64,000 nucleotides of DNA from Botryotinia globosa (taxonomy: Eukaryota > Ascomycota > Leotiomycetes > Helotiales > Sclerotiniaceae). Of this stretch, positions 23,104 through 37,348 are shown piece by piece; the stretch's first letter is position 1; every line of letters begins with the position of its first letter. A model generated the notes under the pieces. That model saw only the letters and a list, made by a program, of their open reading frames with translations, searched no databases and was not told where the DNA came from. Made by a program: the position numbers and the translations under genes. The DNA lies in contig RCSZ01000009.1 in assembly GCA_014898425.1 (NCBI GenBank), forward strand, positions 496,001 through 560,000, given 5' to 3'.

Positions 23104-25390
23104 GACCAATGGATCTTATTTTATAAATGTTTATCAACTACCACTATCTGTATACCTTTATAACAATGGCCTTCTTTAGTTTTGATAAATTATATTGACT
23201 ATGATAAAGTTGATATTAAGCATGGAGTCGATTACTCTATTTTCTAGTTACTCCTCCTGTTGTGAGTCACTCTTCTAGGCTAAGAACTACTTTTTTTAAT
23301 TTATCAATATTTCGATCAATGTAGAATTCGATTCAACAGTCATTCATGTATATAATTAAAAATATTTCAAATTCATTTTGAAAATTTTAGATTTTAGATT
23401 TTTGGGGTTTGATAATTTCATAATTTGGGATCTAAATTTTGAATCTTGATTCTTAAATCTATAAAAATCTACAATTCTAATAAAAGCTGAATCAACCTCT
23501 CAATAACAATTGTTAAAAGAAAACTATTTGGGTTTTTACAGATTTATAAATTTAAATCTAATCGGCAAAATAATTGAAGATGTATAGTGTAGAGGTATTA
23601 AAATTGCTTATAATTTCTCTAAACCTTCATTAACTTTTATCTGAGTTTAGAATATAATTTATTAATATAATTTATATATATTTAGAAAGTTTTAAGTAAT
23701 TTGAATAAATAATTAAAGAGAAATATTATATCAAAATTAATAGAAATAAGTATAATTGAATACAAAGATTTAAATTCTTTATATCTCTTTGAATTTTTAA
23801 TTACTTTAATAGCACAACTTGGAATTCTGTACAATACTCCCACCGTACTCCACATTATACAATATCTAATCAGAATACAATGTCTGAGCTATACTTTGAA
23901 TCAAATACAATGTATATACCCTTAATACAATAAAAATATTATCAAAATATAACTAATTAATCCTTATAGCTAACTCCTATAGGTATTAAAATTATAAACC
24001 CAAACTCTTATAGATATTAAAATTACAGATCTAATCCTCTTTAATTAGCCCCTATAAGACTTATATTATAAGCCAAAAAAAATTACCTATAGAATTAAAA
24101 TCTAAAATAATTAGTTATCTTTTGAAATATATTTGAATAAAAAAAAGAGTTATCATAAAAAATAAAAATAAATTGTATTTCAAAATTATAATAAAACTTG
24201 ACCATTAATTACACTTTATATTATATTATTATTTATTATATCAGGGCTTTATTCGAAATATAATAAGTTTCATAAATTTGAAATCATGATATAAATACAA
24301 TCTTATAAGCAAATAATTTATAATATTTAAAGATTTTAAAATATATATTTTGATACCTAAAATAATATTATATATCGAATTACAAAGGTCTGAAACTACT
24401 ATTAAATTTTTTTTTATTTTAATTTTTCATATTAATTTCATAGAATTTATAATATAATAATTATATTATAGTTTTAATGATATCATTATATTATATAATA
24501 ATTTCAATATCAGTTTTAATATTATTTTATTAAAAGCTTTTTTCTTTAAATCCTTGATTGAATACAATACTAGCACCGTACTAGCACCATACAGGGGTTT
24601 GAGTACCGTTCAGAGGTTCGAGTACCATTCAAGGATTCAGGAACCATAGAAACACCACTCTCTGAGTACTAGCACCGTTCAGAAATTCAAATACCACTTT
24701 ATTAATACTAGCACCATACTTCCACCGTTTTATATCCCTACTTGTGTCGTTAAGATATATACTTTAAGATTTTGATATTCTACTAGGAATTATATAAAGT
24801 CTTATATATCGAAAAGGCTTTGTTTGAATTTTTTGATATTAAGAAAGTTATTAAAAATTGAAATAGAAAAAGTGATTCAAATTTTTGAATTCTTAGATTT
24901 GAAATTTTCGAAATAAATGGATTCGTTTTTTCAAAAATAGTAATCTTTGTTAATTTTTTATTTGAGATTTTAATAACTTTTTGAATTTTGTGCTTAAATT
25001 TATATAAATAATATTACTTTAAAGATATTCTATTATCAAACTATATATCAAATTCTCAATATCAAAAAATGAAAATTGATTAAATTATTAGTAATTAAAA
25101 AAGTTATAAAAAAACGAATTTTCTAATTCAATTCAATATTTATTAGTTTTGAATTTGTTTACTTTAATCTCGATTTCTTTGAGAGTTTGGTATATAATAT
25201 CAATCAATTGTAATTTATTTGATTTTGATTTATAAAATTTAATTTGTATTATATATCTTCAATTATTTCGGCAGGTATACAAGAATTTCTCTCACCCTTC
25301 TTGAAAAGGCTTAAAAATATCCAAAAAAAATAGATTTAGAGTCTTGTATAGTAATTAATGATTCTTATAAGTTCATAAGTATTCTTTTTC
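23104..25390. other. Unassigned stretch with moderate GC patches
   Basis: Less A+T-rich patches occur at 23,104-23,350 (GTTGTGAGTCACTCTTCTAG), 23,810-24,070 and 24,556-24,745. I recognise no protein frame, and these patches do not clearly match the named repeats. The right end (25,260-25,390) precedes the RepA boundary. Confidence 0.45.
24556..24745 (+). repeat. GC patch with recurring TAGCACCGTAC words
   Basis: ACTAGCACCGT or ACTAGCACCAT occurs four times, together with GTACCGTTCAGAGG and GTACCATTCAAGG variants. This gives a degenerate tandem or dispersed motif array. A related CTCCCACCGTACTCCAC sits at about 23,838. The unit length is irregular and its function is unknown. Confidence 0.6.
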
Positions 25391-25900
25391 ACCGATACAA
25401 CAATCAAAAATTGAGATATCTTCGGAATTTCAATTTTTAAGTTTATAGGAATACTCTTTATATTCCTTTAAACTCTTTTATTTAATCCAATAATTATTTT
25501 TACAATGATATTATTGAATAATGAATTTAAAATTTTGAAATATCTTTTTTAATTATAAAATCTTTAATTAATATTAATTTCAAATATATCAAAATAAAAT
25601 ATAAAAATAAAATAAATATTTATTTATTTCTATTTTTTAATATTAATTATTATAATTAAAACAATTTTAATACTGTTTTAAATATATTGAATATTATTAA
25701 AAAGTAATTCGATATCTTTGAATATAATATTAAGAATAAATATATAGTTGTTATAAATCTTATAATTTTATTCAATTTCTCTATAATATTTTATAAATAT
25801 ATTTTTAATATAAGATTTGTAAAGACATATATAGATTTAATTATTAATTTTATAATTATTATAATCTTTATAAATATTATTATTATTTTTATATTTTTTA

Positions 25901-26000
25901 ATATTTATATTTAATCTTTTATTTATATTATATTTATTATTGGGTTCAAAATATTTATATTTAATCTTTTATTTATATTATATTTATTATTGGTTTCAAA
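25901..26000 (+). repeat. 50-bp tandem duplication
   Basis: ATATTTATATTTAATCTTTT and the next 30 bases occur twice with period 50 and a single visible difference (TTGGGTTC against TTGGTTTC). Other RepA copies (for example near 49,960-50,010) have one unit only, so the duplication arose in this copy. Confidence 0.85.
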
Positions 26001-26829
26001 ATCTTTATGGAAATAATGAAATTTGATAATATTAAAAGTTCTAAAAATAATATTGTATTTAATAAACTCTAAATTATATTATTTAAAAAGATTTCTTATA
26101 ACTTTATATTAAACAGAAATATTATTTCAATTTATATTCAATATTAGAACCAAAGATTACTTACAAAATACAAACCTTCTATTTTGCTTAATCAATTCTC
26201 TATCTTCTCCTTATAATAAAGATTTATAGAAATTATCAAGAGCTTTTCTTTAACTAATATTCCGAATATAATATTTATAATTATAAATTAGATTTTTAAT
26301 TTGATAAATAATAATATTGACAATCTGTTTTTTAATAAGTATAATCGATAAATAATTCTATAAATATTAAATATTATATTTTGAATTATCCTTAAGATTT
26401 AATATAACTATGATATTACAAAACTTTTTATTTTGTCTTTAAATCTAAATAATAGAATAATAATAATAAATAAAGTTTTTATTATTAACAAAATATATAT
26501 TCAAATTAAAAATCCTTAATTTATATTAAACCCTTTAATTATAAAATTAATAAATATATTAATAGAATTATTTAAATTGTTTTTTTATATTCTTTAATAT
26601 CAATAGTTTATTTTAATTTATTAAAAAGAAATATATTGTTTCTTAATATAATTCTAATTATTAAAAATACTATATTTTAATATAATATAAATGTTTCTTT
26701 TTTATATCTATTATAAAAATATATATTTATATATATATAGATTCTATTAATATCAATTATATTATATTTATCTAATATATTAATTATTATAGATTATTTA
26801 AAATTGATTATAATAAATACTCTATTACT

Positions 26830-27024
26830 CTATAATAATGGAATAATAATATTTATTTCTTTATTAAAAATAAACTTAAAATTATTCGAAAGGTAAAGGA
26901 GATTTAATATAAAATAATTAACTCGATTATTGAATCTACAAAGATAAAGATATTCAATACTCCTATAATTATAATATCTATTTTTAAATATAAATATAAT
27001 AAAACTATTATTATATACAAACAA
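26830..27024 (-). pseudogene. RepA internal frame, copy 3
   Basis: A 64-codon frame on the minus strand reads ...RYYNYRSIEYLYLCRFNN... and ...NNFKFIFNKE.... It aligns in register with 36,998-37,261 of RepA copy 4, and with a stop-broken version at 10,650-10,820. It contains no recognisable domain. I treat it as a fragment of a larger dead transposon protein. Confidence 0.45.
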
Positions 27025-30000
27025 CTAAAAGCTTTCCTTATATTTAATCAAATTTAATTTAAAAACAATCTAAAGCTTTTATAATTATAATTCAAATACT
27101 TATCCTTTTATTATTAAAAACTCCTAGAAAAAAAAATTTCTTTTAATATTTAACCTTAATAAATCAAATATTCCAAAACCAAAGTAAAACTTTTATTAAT
27201 ATTAATATAATATTCTAGATTTTATAGTAAAATTTATATTCGACTATTTAAATAATATGATCTTGAAATTTGTTAAATTAATATTAATAAAAGTATTTTT
27301 ATATACATAATAATTCTTATAATCTTTGATCTTTAACAAATCAATATTATATATATCTAAAAACTCTGAATATTTATATATATATAAATATAAAACTATC
27401 CAAATTATAATTATTATACTCTAATAACTCCTAAAACTCTATAAATTCTAAAAAGTCTAATTAATTTCAAATTATAATTCATATATATAAAAATATAAAT
27501 CTATATATACAATAAAGATTTACTTTAAATTAATATAAATAGAAATGCTATCCTCAACCTATATTATTAATTGGATATAAATAAAACAATGAATTTCATC
27601 TCCTATTTCGTTCTTTTGATATATTATCTAATTAAAAACAATTTCTATATTTGATATTACATTTTCAAATTAAAAATATAATCAAAATATAAAGATTCAA
27701 AATTTATATATCGATTTAATAATAATAATATAAATTTTATTAATATCCCTAATAATTCTATTTATTAAATAGAATATATTATTAACCTCATTTTTTCAAT
27801 ATTTCTTTTCTTAATATTATTATTAAAATATATATATATATAATAATTCAAATTACAAAATCTAAGTTTTTATTATTTAAAATAAAATATAATCCCTTTG
27901 GAATAATATTATTATAGAATCTCGAAATTAGAATTAAATTAACTTTCTATTTTAATCCAAATCGATATAATTTTTTTTCTTTACCCTTTTTTTTAATTAA
28001 TAAAAAAACAATTGAGATATATATTATTAACTTTATAATAATAATAAATTCTGCTATATATAAAATTAGTAGATCTAATAAAAAAATACGAAAATAATAT
28101 TATAATAAATCTCTGAATATAAAAAGATCTATCTAGATTATTTCTATAGGTATATCTTTAAAAAGGAAATCTTATTAATAACTTAGGTTTTTTATATTAT
28201 AATATATTAAATGAAATATAATTATTAAAAAAATATTATAAATAGGATTAAAAATAACAAAAAGTTTTATAAAATTATTAATAAATATAAATCGAAAAAT
28301 AATCTGAAATTGTTATTTCTATATATTAAAAATATTATAAAGAAAATCAAGGTTTTATATAAAAAGGTTTTTATTTATTTCATTATTGCAAATAATATTT
28401 AAGAGAATTTATTTGAAAATTGAAATGAATTAAATATTTTAAAATAATCTTTATTTATATTAATAGAAAAGGTAGAATATAATATAATCGAGATCTTTAA
28501 TATTTTACTAGAAACAAATTATATTATGATATATATATTTAAGATTTATTAATTAATATTCGAATATTTTATTTATAATTTATATAATTATTATATATAT
28601 TCAATTTTTTTCTATATATCTAAAAGTTTATTGAGATTATTATATTATTTAAAATTGATAAGAAAAATAGAGCTTCTATTTGTCTTTAGAAATTAATTGC
28701 TTTTATTTTTTATATTTTAAAAAGCTTAAAGAGAATTATAATTTATTAATTAATATAGACTACATCAATCAATAGGATTCTCAATTTATAATATAAAAAA
28801 GCTTTATTTAAAAAATTGTTATAAATCTAATTATCTATTTTATTCATCTATTTTATTTACAATATAAAAATTATCTTTTTTTAAAATTAAAGACTATTAT
28901 AATTATTATAAATATTTAAAAGACTTTCAATATCCTTTTAAAACAGTAATTATTAAAAAGAATAATTAAATAAAACTAACTCCTAGTTTTTTTTGAAATT
29001 AATAAACTCTTTTTTATTAATCAATTTATTCAAATAAAAATTAAAGAATTTGATTATATTCAATTATAATATAGAATATAAAATATTCTGAAGTTTTCCT
29101 CTTTTTTTAATATTATGTATATTATATCTAATAAAACTTATTTTACAAAATATTGAGTTTCGTTTTAAATATATCAATAATTTATACCTCTATTAAATTT
29201 TCAAATCTCTAGATTTTAATATATTTATTTCAACAAATAATATAAAAAGAATCCTAAAATAAAACAATAATAATAAAATTGTTTTTATTTCTAAAAAACC
29301 TAGAACAATATATTTAATTAAAAAAAGATGATTATATCTTTTATTATATCATTAACAAGAACCTTATTATAATACTAATTATTATTATTAAAAAAAAGTA
29401 TAATTGGTTTTGAAGTAATTAAAGGTTTGATTTGATTATAATTTTATTTTCAAAAGATATATAATAATTTAAATTATTAAAGTTAGAATAATTATATATT
29501 ATATTTGTAATTTTATAAAAACAATTAATCATTTTTAGTTTAAGTATTATATCAAATAATAATTTTTATATTATCCCTTTGTTATTTATAAAATAAAGAT
29601 ATAATATAATAATAGAATAAATCCATTTTATATTTAATATATTAATTGTAATCTTATCATTTCTTTTTAAATGGAATAATATATTAATCTTTTTAAATAA
29701 ATATTTATTTTTATAATTAAAGGTATTCTTTTTATATAGAAAACTATATTTATTATAATACTTTTTTGAAATTTAAATACTTCTTTAATTGATATTATAT
29801 TAAATAATATTAAGCTTTATTTCGCTATATATATTTAGATAGTGAATATCTTGTATTTTATAATCTATTATATATTATCTTTATTTATTATCAAAAATAG
29901 AAAAGCTGAATATCAATAAATCCTCAAAACAAAAATTTAGTATTTAGAAACCCTTTTTTCGAATATTATATAATTTATATTAAAATCTTTAAATTTCTTT

Positions 30001-30354
30001 TTAAAATATAGAATTGATTTGATAGAAAATATTAATAAAGAAATTACTTTAATTAATTTCAAAAAATAATAATTTCAATTCCGTTTTAACAAGATTTCAA
30101 TTTTCTCAAATAGTTTTGAATAAATTGAAAACAAAAGGAAATTTATAGAATATAGATATATAATCTATTAAAATAGAAAACAACTTGTTATAAACTTTAA
30201 TATAATCAATTCTGTTTTTTATATTTTCAATATAAAAACAATTAAAATATATATATATCTCAAATATACTTTATAAATCCCCTCATTTAATCTATAATAT
30301 TTATAACTTTATATAAATAATATCTCAATAATCTAATATCTATATAATAACACA

Positions 30355-30545
30355 TTGGATTTTTAATAATAAGTTTTCTATATTTGTTAAAATACTATAC
30401 AGATTTTCGATATTAGAATCTATTAATTCCTTAAACATATTAGAATTGAGGGAAATAAAATAGTTAATAAATTTATTGATTTCAATATCTATAAATCTAT
30501 TCAGAATCTGAGATTCACTTCAAAATCTATTGTTAATAAAGTTGA
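30355..30545 (-). pseudogene. RepA N-terminal-side frame, copy 3
   Basis: On the minus strand a stop-free run reads NRFIDIEINKFINYFI ... FKEL ... ENLYSILTNIENLL. It aligns with 33,478-33,642 (copy 4) and about 365-555 (copy 1), although these copies differ at many bases. No family is recognised. Charged and hydrophobic residues alternate, as in a helical or coiled-coil segment. Confidence 0.5.
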
Positions 30546-31084
30546 TATTATAATTAGAGAATTCAGCTTTTATTCGAAATAATATTAATAATAGAAATAA
30601 TAATCTATTCTATCAAAAATATATAATAAATAGAATTTAATTTATATAATAAAACTTTCTTTGAAATTAAATCTATTATGAAAAATATTATATTATATTT
30701 TTAATATATATTTAGAATATAAAGATTTTATATAATATTATAAACAATTCAAATATCAAAATATTAATTTAAATTGTTTTTATAATTGCTAAAAGATTTC
30801 TAAATATTTAATACTTTATTGAAAGTTGTTAGTTCAATTTGAAAAATGATTTAAATAGTTAATTTTATTTCTATTAATTTTAATAATAGAAAGGTTTAAT
30901 TACTTTTTGTTTTTAATATTCCAATTATTAATTTTGATTAAATTCCATGGAATAATTTTATTTTATTTTAATATTTATTCCTACTAATAACAATTCTTTC
31001 TCTTCTTTTTTTTTAAATTAAAATCTTATTTCTTCTTCATTTTATTTCAATAATAATTAAAAAAAAACAATAAGGATTTCTTTC

Positions 31085-31122
<38 letters not shown>

Positions 31123-31396
31123 TTCAATTATTTTTATAAATACTTGTTTTTATAATATGTATTTATTAATTCCTTAGAATTATATTTAGCTTTTCAAAAC
31201 CTTTGAATATTATTAATTCTATTTTAATTAATAAAAGAGAAATTGTTCAAATAAATCTTTTAGTTTTTATATATACAATCTACTCTTTATAATATTATTT
31301 TAAATCCATAACTTAATATATCTCTATATCTTTTAGGAGATTCCTAGGGTCAGCCTTATACCAGCTCGTTGAATGTTAATAAATACTACTACTACT

Positions 31397-32334
31397 TCTA
31401 CTAAGTATTCTTTTAAATATCCATTCATTGAAAAACACGATTAAGCCTTTAAAAATAATCATAATCTGAATTTATAATAAAGATTTAAAATCTATTCTAA
31501 TAGATTTTATTAAGAAGTTATAAAAGATTTTAACTTCTCAAAATTTTGTGTAAAATTTTGTGAATTCAAAAATCATTATATTAAATTCTCTTTTTGCAAT
31601 AAAAAATGATACCTAAGAATTATAAGAATTTGAAAATTTAAGATTGAATCAATATAATTGAGATTATATTTTAAAGTTTGTTATATTCTATTTGTAAATA
31701 ATGAAATCAAAAATATTAATTTTGATATTGAAGAACTGCGAGATCTTACCCTTTGTATTTTAAGAATGTATAATTTGATTGAAATTATTATTATAAGATT
31801 TCAAAAAGAAAGTTTCAAGAAATCTAATAGATAAACTCAGTTTATTACTGTTTATAGAAACATAATAAAATTGAATTCTTTTTAAATAGATTTATTTCAA
31901 TTGGAATTCGAATTTTCTTTTATAATTAATTATGTTTGATTCCATAATTTTCACTTCGAATTAATAATTATATTATTAGATTATGAGAGCCATAATATAA
32001 AATTGTTTTGATTAATATAGTATTCATTATAATCAAAGAAAATTGTTTGCAATTGATTATATAAGCTTTAATAATATATATATGATAAAGATTTTAGTTC
32101 TTTATACAAATCTTAGCTTGGAAATAAATATTAAAAAAATATATCATTTGAAATATTTATTATATACCTATGATTATTATTTTGAGTTTTTCTAATCCAA
32201 AAAAAGTTCTATATATTAGCTTTATGTTATATTATAATATAATAGAGCTAAAAATACTTATGATTAATAATATTATTTGGATCTGATTTTGTTCAAGAAA
32301 AATCATTATTTTTTAAAAAAAATATAGTAGTAAT
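31397..32334 (-). repeat. Segment related to RepC
   Basis: This lies between two RepA ends. The part around 31,940-32,230 (CACTTCGAATTAATAATTAT, ATATAAGCTTTAATAATATA, ATATATCATTTGAAATATTT) is similar to RepC at 37,530-37,760. The part before it (31,450-31,900) is unassigned and has a GC-richer spot GAACTGCGAGATCTTACCC at 31,733. It recurs inverted at 58,401-59,330 and directly at 63,180-64,000. Confidence 0.5.
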
Positions 32335-32606
32335 AATAGTAGTAGTTGTAGTATTTATTGATATCTAGTAAATTAGTATAAAACCGATTTTAGAAATCTT
32401 TTAAGGAGTATAGTAATATATTAAGTTATTGATTTAAAATATTATTATAAAAGGTAGATAATATATATAAAAACTAAAAAGTTTTTTTGAGTAATTCTTT
32501 TTTATTAATTGAAATAGAATTAATAATATTCAAAGATTTTGAAAAACTATATATAATTTTAAAGAATAATAACAATGTATTATCAAAGTAAATATTTATA
32601 TCAAGT
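32335..32606 (+). mobile_element. RepA end fragment in left arm
   Basis: This ~270 bp fragment begins with a GTAGTAATAATAGTAGTAGT-type run and contains the degraded terminal block. It is cut off directly where the next RepA triplet end starts at 32,607, so short truncated RepA ends lie next to complete ones. Confidence 0.65.
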
Positions 32607-33477
32607 AGTAGTAGTAGTATTTATTAACATTCATTGAGCTGGCTTAAAACTAACCCTAGGAACCTCCCAAGGGGTATAGGGATATATTAAGCTATAGATT
32701 TATTTAATATTTTAAAAAGCAATTTATATATATAAAGATTAGAGTTTATTTGAATAACTCCTTCTTTATTAATTGAAATAAAACTAATAATATTTTCAGA
32801 ATTTTAAAAAACTAAATGTGATTTTTTAAAAACAAACGAATATAAACTATAAGAGTATATATTTATAAAATATATTAATATTAGAAGAAATTCTTATTAT
32901 ATTCTTTAATTATTATTTAAATTAAATAAGGGAAGAATAAAATTCAATTAAAAAAAAAGAAAGAGAAAAAAAAAAGGAAAGAAATAATTGAATATTCTTA
33001 GTAGGGGTAGATATTAGTATAGAATCAGATAATTTCAAAGAATTCGGTTAATATTAGCAATTGTAATATTAGAAATAAGAGATAACTAAAGTTTTTTATT
33101 ATTAATAAGAATAGAAATAGAAATAATTATTTAAATCATTTTTTGAATTAAATTAGTGATTTATAATATAATATCAAATATTCAGGAGTCTTTTAATAAT
33201 TATAGAAGTATTCTAAGTTAATGTTTTGATATTGGAATTTTTTATGATATTATATAAAATCTTTATATTCTATATATATAATTAGAATATAATATAGTAT
33301 TTTTCTTAATAAATCTAATTCCAAAGAAAGTTTAATTATATAAGTAAGATTCTATTTATTATAAATATTTGAAAAAATAAATTATCATTTTTTCTATTAG
33401 AATTATTCTATTCGATTATAAAACTTTTTAATAATAATCTCTACTCTATTAATAATAAATATTGAAATAGATTTTAA

Positions 33478-33642
33478 ATCCCAAATAGATTTGCAGACTT
33501 TAAGATTGATAAATTTATCAATAATTTCATTCCTTTTAATATTTATATATTCAAAGAATTAACAAACCTTGATATCAAAAATCTATATAGCATTTTGATA
33601 AATATAGAAAGTCTATTAAAAGGAATTGAATATATTATTATA
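33478..33642 (+). pseudogene. RepA N-terminal-side frame, best copy
   Basis: The 55 stop-free codons include NRFADFKIDKFINNFIPF and KNLYSILINIESLL. The frame is bounded by stops at 33,475-33,477 and 33,643-33,645. In this DNA a run of non-repetitive, charged sequence that stays open in register in three diverged copies argues for an original protein. I do not recognise the family. Confidence 0.5.
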
Positions 33643-36600
33643 TAAATATTAAATTATTAAAATATTATTAATATAAAACTATAAATATTATTTATTAAAT
33701 AAAAGAATTCTTAGAGTATATTTAAGATTTATATAAACTCTAATTGCTTCTAAATCAAAAATATATAAGATATTATTAATCAAATCTGAATTAATAGCGA
33801 TTTACTCTTTATTTTGATATACTATATATTTATATTTAATAAGCCTTTCTTTATTAATAATTTATTTAAAACTATTTGAAAAAATTAAAATCTTATTAAA
33901 AGAAAAATAAGATTATTATTTCTTGAAGCTAATAATTATTATTTCCTTATTAATATCTTTTATTAAATTTATTTAATATTTTAAAAAGAAATATAAAGAT
34001 TATAATATAAAATATACAATATTAGAAAAAATTATTTCTAAATATTAAATTTTGATTTTAGATTCTATTATTAATTAATATTTTTATTTTTAATAATAAA
34101 TAAAGATGTAATTTAATGGATTATAAAGTAAAAGATATTTATTAATTAGATATATATAGTAAATTAAAGTTTAGCTTTATTTAATATTATATTAATAAAT
34201 AGAATATCTATATCTCTAAAAAAAGTAATTGTTGAAATAGTTTTCCAAATCAGAAGTATATTTTTAAATATTAGAATAAATATTTATTTTAATAAATCAA
34301 TATATCAATCTATTTAGAAAAAAATGATAAAATTATAAATAATATATTAAATACAAAATGATTTTATTTTATTATTGAATTATATTTTAATTCTATATAT
34401 AAAAAAAGAAACAATATAGGTGATAATAGCTTTATATAAAATTGAAATTGAAGAGTTATTAATTGTTTTTGTAAAATTGTGGATATAATATATTACTATT
34501 TGAATTTTAATAATCTTTATAATAATATATTTTTTAAAAAAGAATTTCCTATTAAATCAAATTTCAAATCATTTAAAGTAGATTATACTTTATTTTTAAT
34601 TATAATAATTAGTATAATAATAAATTCCTTATTAATAATATAAGAAGAAATATAATCCTTTTTTTTTTAATAAAATAAATCATTTTGAGTTTTTCAAAAA
34701 TAAAAATAATTTTATTATTATTATTCTATTCAAAGATTTTTTTTATATTATTTATTAGAATAAGAATATTGGAATTTAGAAATTAAAAGGTTTAATATAA
34801 ATAAAGATTATTAATATATTCAAAACATAGTTTTATATTTTGTAATATAAATTTAATTAAATATAATATATATAAAATTAGGGAAAAAGAAGAGTTTTAT
34901 AATATTCTATATATAACCCTATAATTAGATATAATTAAATTCTTTAAATAAACTTGAATATATTAATTGATAAGGAAAGAATTAATTAATTTTAAAAGAG
35001 TTAGAGATTAGTTTTATTTGATTATTTTTTCGAATAATCTTTGTTTTAAAAATATATCAAATTTTTTTAAATATTTATAATGATTATAATAATTTCTAAT
35101 CTTTAGGAAAAAACAGTTTTTATATTATATATAAAGCAAACAATTAGATTTATAATAATTCTTTTAAAAAGAGTTTTTTTATATTATAAATTAAAAACAT
35201 TATTAATTAATATAGTTTATATTAAACAATAAACTATAATTCTTTTCAAAAATTTTAAAATATAAAAAATAAATATAATTGATTGTTAGGAATAAACAAA
35301 GGATTTATTTTTTTTATTAATCTTGAATAATATAATTATTTTAATAAATTTTTAGATTTATAGAATAAAACTAAATATTAAATATCGATTGTAAAGCTTA
35401 TATAAAGTATTATTAATTACTAATTAATAGACTTTGAATATTTATATTATAATATAATTGATATTTAATAAAATATTAAAGATTTTAATAATATTATATT
35501 CGATTTTTTCTATCGAAACAAATTAAAATCATTTTAGAATATTCAATTCATTTCAATTTTTAAGGGGATTATATTCAAAATTATCAAAAATATTAAAATA
35601 ATCGAGAATTTCTTTATACAAAGTTTTAATCTTCTTTATAATATCTTCAATAAGATTTCTATTAATATATAATAAAAACAATTCTAGATTAAATCTTAAT
35701 TAATATTAATTAATAATTCTATAAAACTTTTTATTATTTTTGATTTTATTTATAATATTCTTTTAATAATTATATTTTGTTTATTAAACTATTTTATAAA
35801 AGATTTGATTTATTTAAAGAATATTTTTATTTAAAGTATTATATTTATAAAATTAATCTTAATATATTTTCTTATATTTGAAAGTTTATTATAATATAAC
35901 TTTATTATTTTCTTTATTAGATTTATTAATTATATAAATAATAATATTTATTATTGTTATAAAATCTGTTATATATATTTCGATTATTATTTTATTTGTA
36001 AAAGAGAAAAGATTAGAAAAGCAGATTATATTAATATATATTAAATCAAAGAGTTTTTTTAATTCCATTTCTAGAATTTTATAATAATATTGCTTTAATA
36101 GAGTTATATTTTATTTTAGAATAATAATAATTTATATTTTATAATTTGAGTTATTATATATATTTTTTTTAATAATAATTTTAGTAAAAAAGACATTTGA
36201 AAAAATAAAATTAATGATATAGTCAATTTTATATATAAACTTATTAGGGATATTAATAAAGTTTATATTATTATTATTAGATTAATATATTAAATTCAAA
36301 TCTTTGTATTTAGATTATATTTCTAATTCGAATATATAATATCAAATATTGAAATCACTTTTTGCTAAATATTGAGATAATAGAATTAAATAGAATATAT
36401 AATTAATTGCCTTGTTATTACCCAACTAATAATATAAATTAAATATAATGTTTTTATTTATATTAATTTAAAAAAGATTTTTATTATATATAAATTAATA
36501 TTATTAGATATATAAATTAATATCTTTATATATATATATCATAATCTAAAGACAATCTAACTCTTTAAGGTTTTTAAAATCCTAGGAGTTTATTAAAACA

Positions 36601-36997
36601 TAATAATTATAATTTAAATAGTTTTGAGTTTATATATTAATAATTATTTAGAGTTTCTAAATATATATAATATTAATTTATTAAATATTAAAAATTATAA
36701 AAATTGTTATATATATAGAAATACTTATATTAATATTAATTTAATAAATTTATAGATTATATTATTAAATCTATCAATTATAAATCTTATTATAAAATTT
36801 GTTATATTATATTAATATTAATGAAATATTTTTTTTGAATTGAATATATTAAACTTATTAAAATTTTATATATAGTAAAAGATATTCTTATCCTTTTCTT
36901 TATTTATTTTCAAATATAATCTAAAGATTTTTATTCAAAAAAGAATGAATATTTGGATTATAATTACAAAAGTTTATATTGAGTTTTGAATTAGAAT

Positions 36998-37261
36998 TTG
37001 ATTAATAATAGAAATAGATTTAATTTATTTATATTAAATAATAATAATATTATACTTATATTTATTGATAGATTTTACAATTACAGTTATAGAAATATTA
37101 GATATTTCTATTTTAGAAATTTCAATAAATATATTAATCATTTTGTACTAAATCTCTCCTATTTTCTAAATAATTTAAAACTTATTTTTAATAAGGAATA
37201 TTATAATATTATTTTTATATTAAAAAATAATAAAGTATTTATTATATTTAATTTTAAATAG
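36998..37261 (+). pseudogene. RepA internal frame, copy 4
   Basis: An 87-codon frame contains ...DRFYNYSYRNIRYFYFRNFN... and LNNLKLIFNKE. It aligns with the minus-strand frame at 26,830-27,024. Asn, Ile and Tyr enrichment reflects the A+T drift. The mirrored copy in the right arm is broken by an indel. It has no known domain and is not regarded as a functional gene. Confidence 0.45.
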
Positions 37262-37348
37262 TTTATAATAATTGATATATTTGAATAATATTGTATAATT
37301 AATATCTATTAATTCTTTATATATATTTATTTAATAATTGTAATGAAT

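Larger units (their letters stand above)
25391..31396 (-). mobile_element. RepA copy 3, near full length
   Basis: This is the longest uninterrupted RepA, ~6.0 kb. One boundary matches 2,437 and ~49,425. The other ends in TACTACTACTACTTCTACT at 31,396. The minus strand carries protein-like frames at 30,355-30,545 and 26,830-27,024 and a short run near 25,400-25,560, each aligning in the same register with another RepA copy. The tail end and the coding strand disagree with a simple LINE model, because the triplet end is at the N-terminal side. I cannot assign RepA to a known superfamily; no RT, endonuclease or DDE motif could be recognised. From 29,481 onward it lies inside the left palindrome arm. 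Confidence 0.75.
32607..37347 (+). mobile_element. RepA copy 4, part a
   Basis: It starts with AGTAGTAGTAGTATTTATTA and the conserved block (GAGCTGGCTTAAAACTAACC, CCCAAGGGGTATAGGGATAT). It then runs through two protein-like plus-strand frames (33,478-33,642 and 36,998-37,261). It is interrupted at 37,348 by RepC and resumes at 40,213. Copy 3 shows the uninterrupted arrangement. Confidence 0.8.

Noticed and set aside
31088..31118. (AT)n run as a functional site
   Set aside because: Dinucleotide runs are common in this composition, and its length differs between the three copies in the way homopolymer-type sequencing error would produce.
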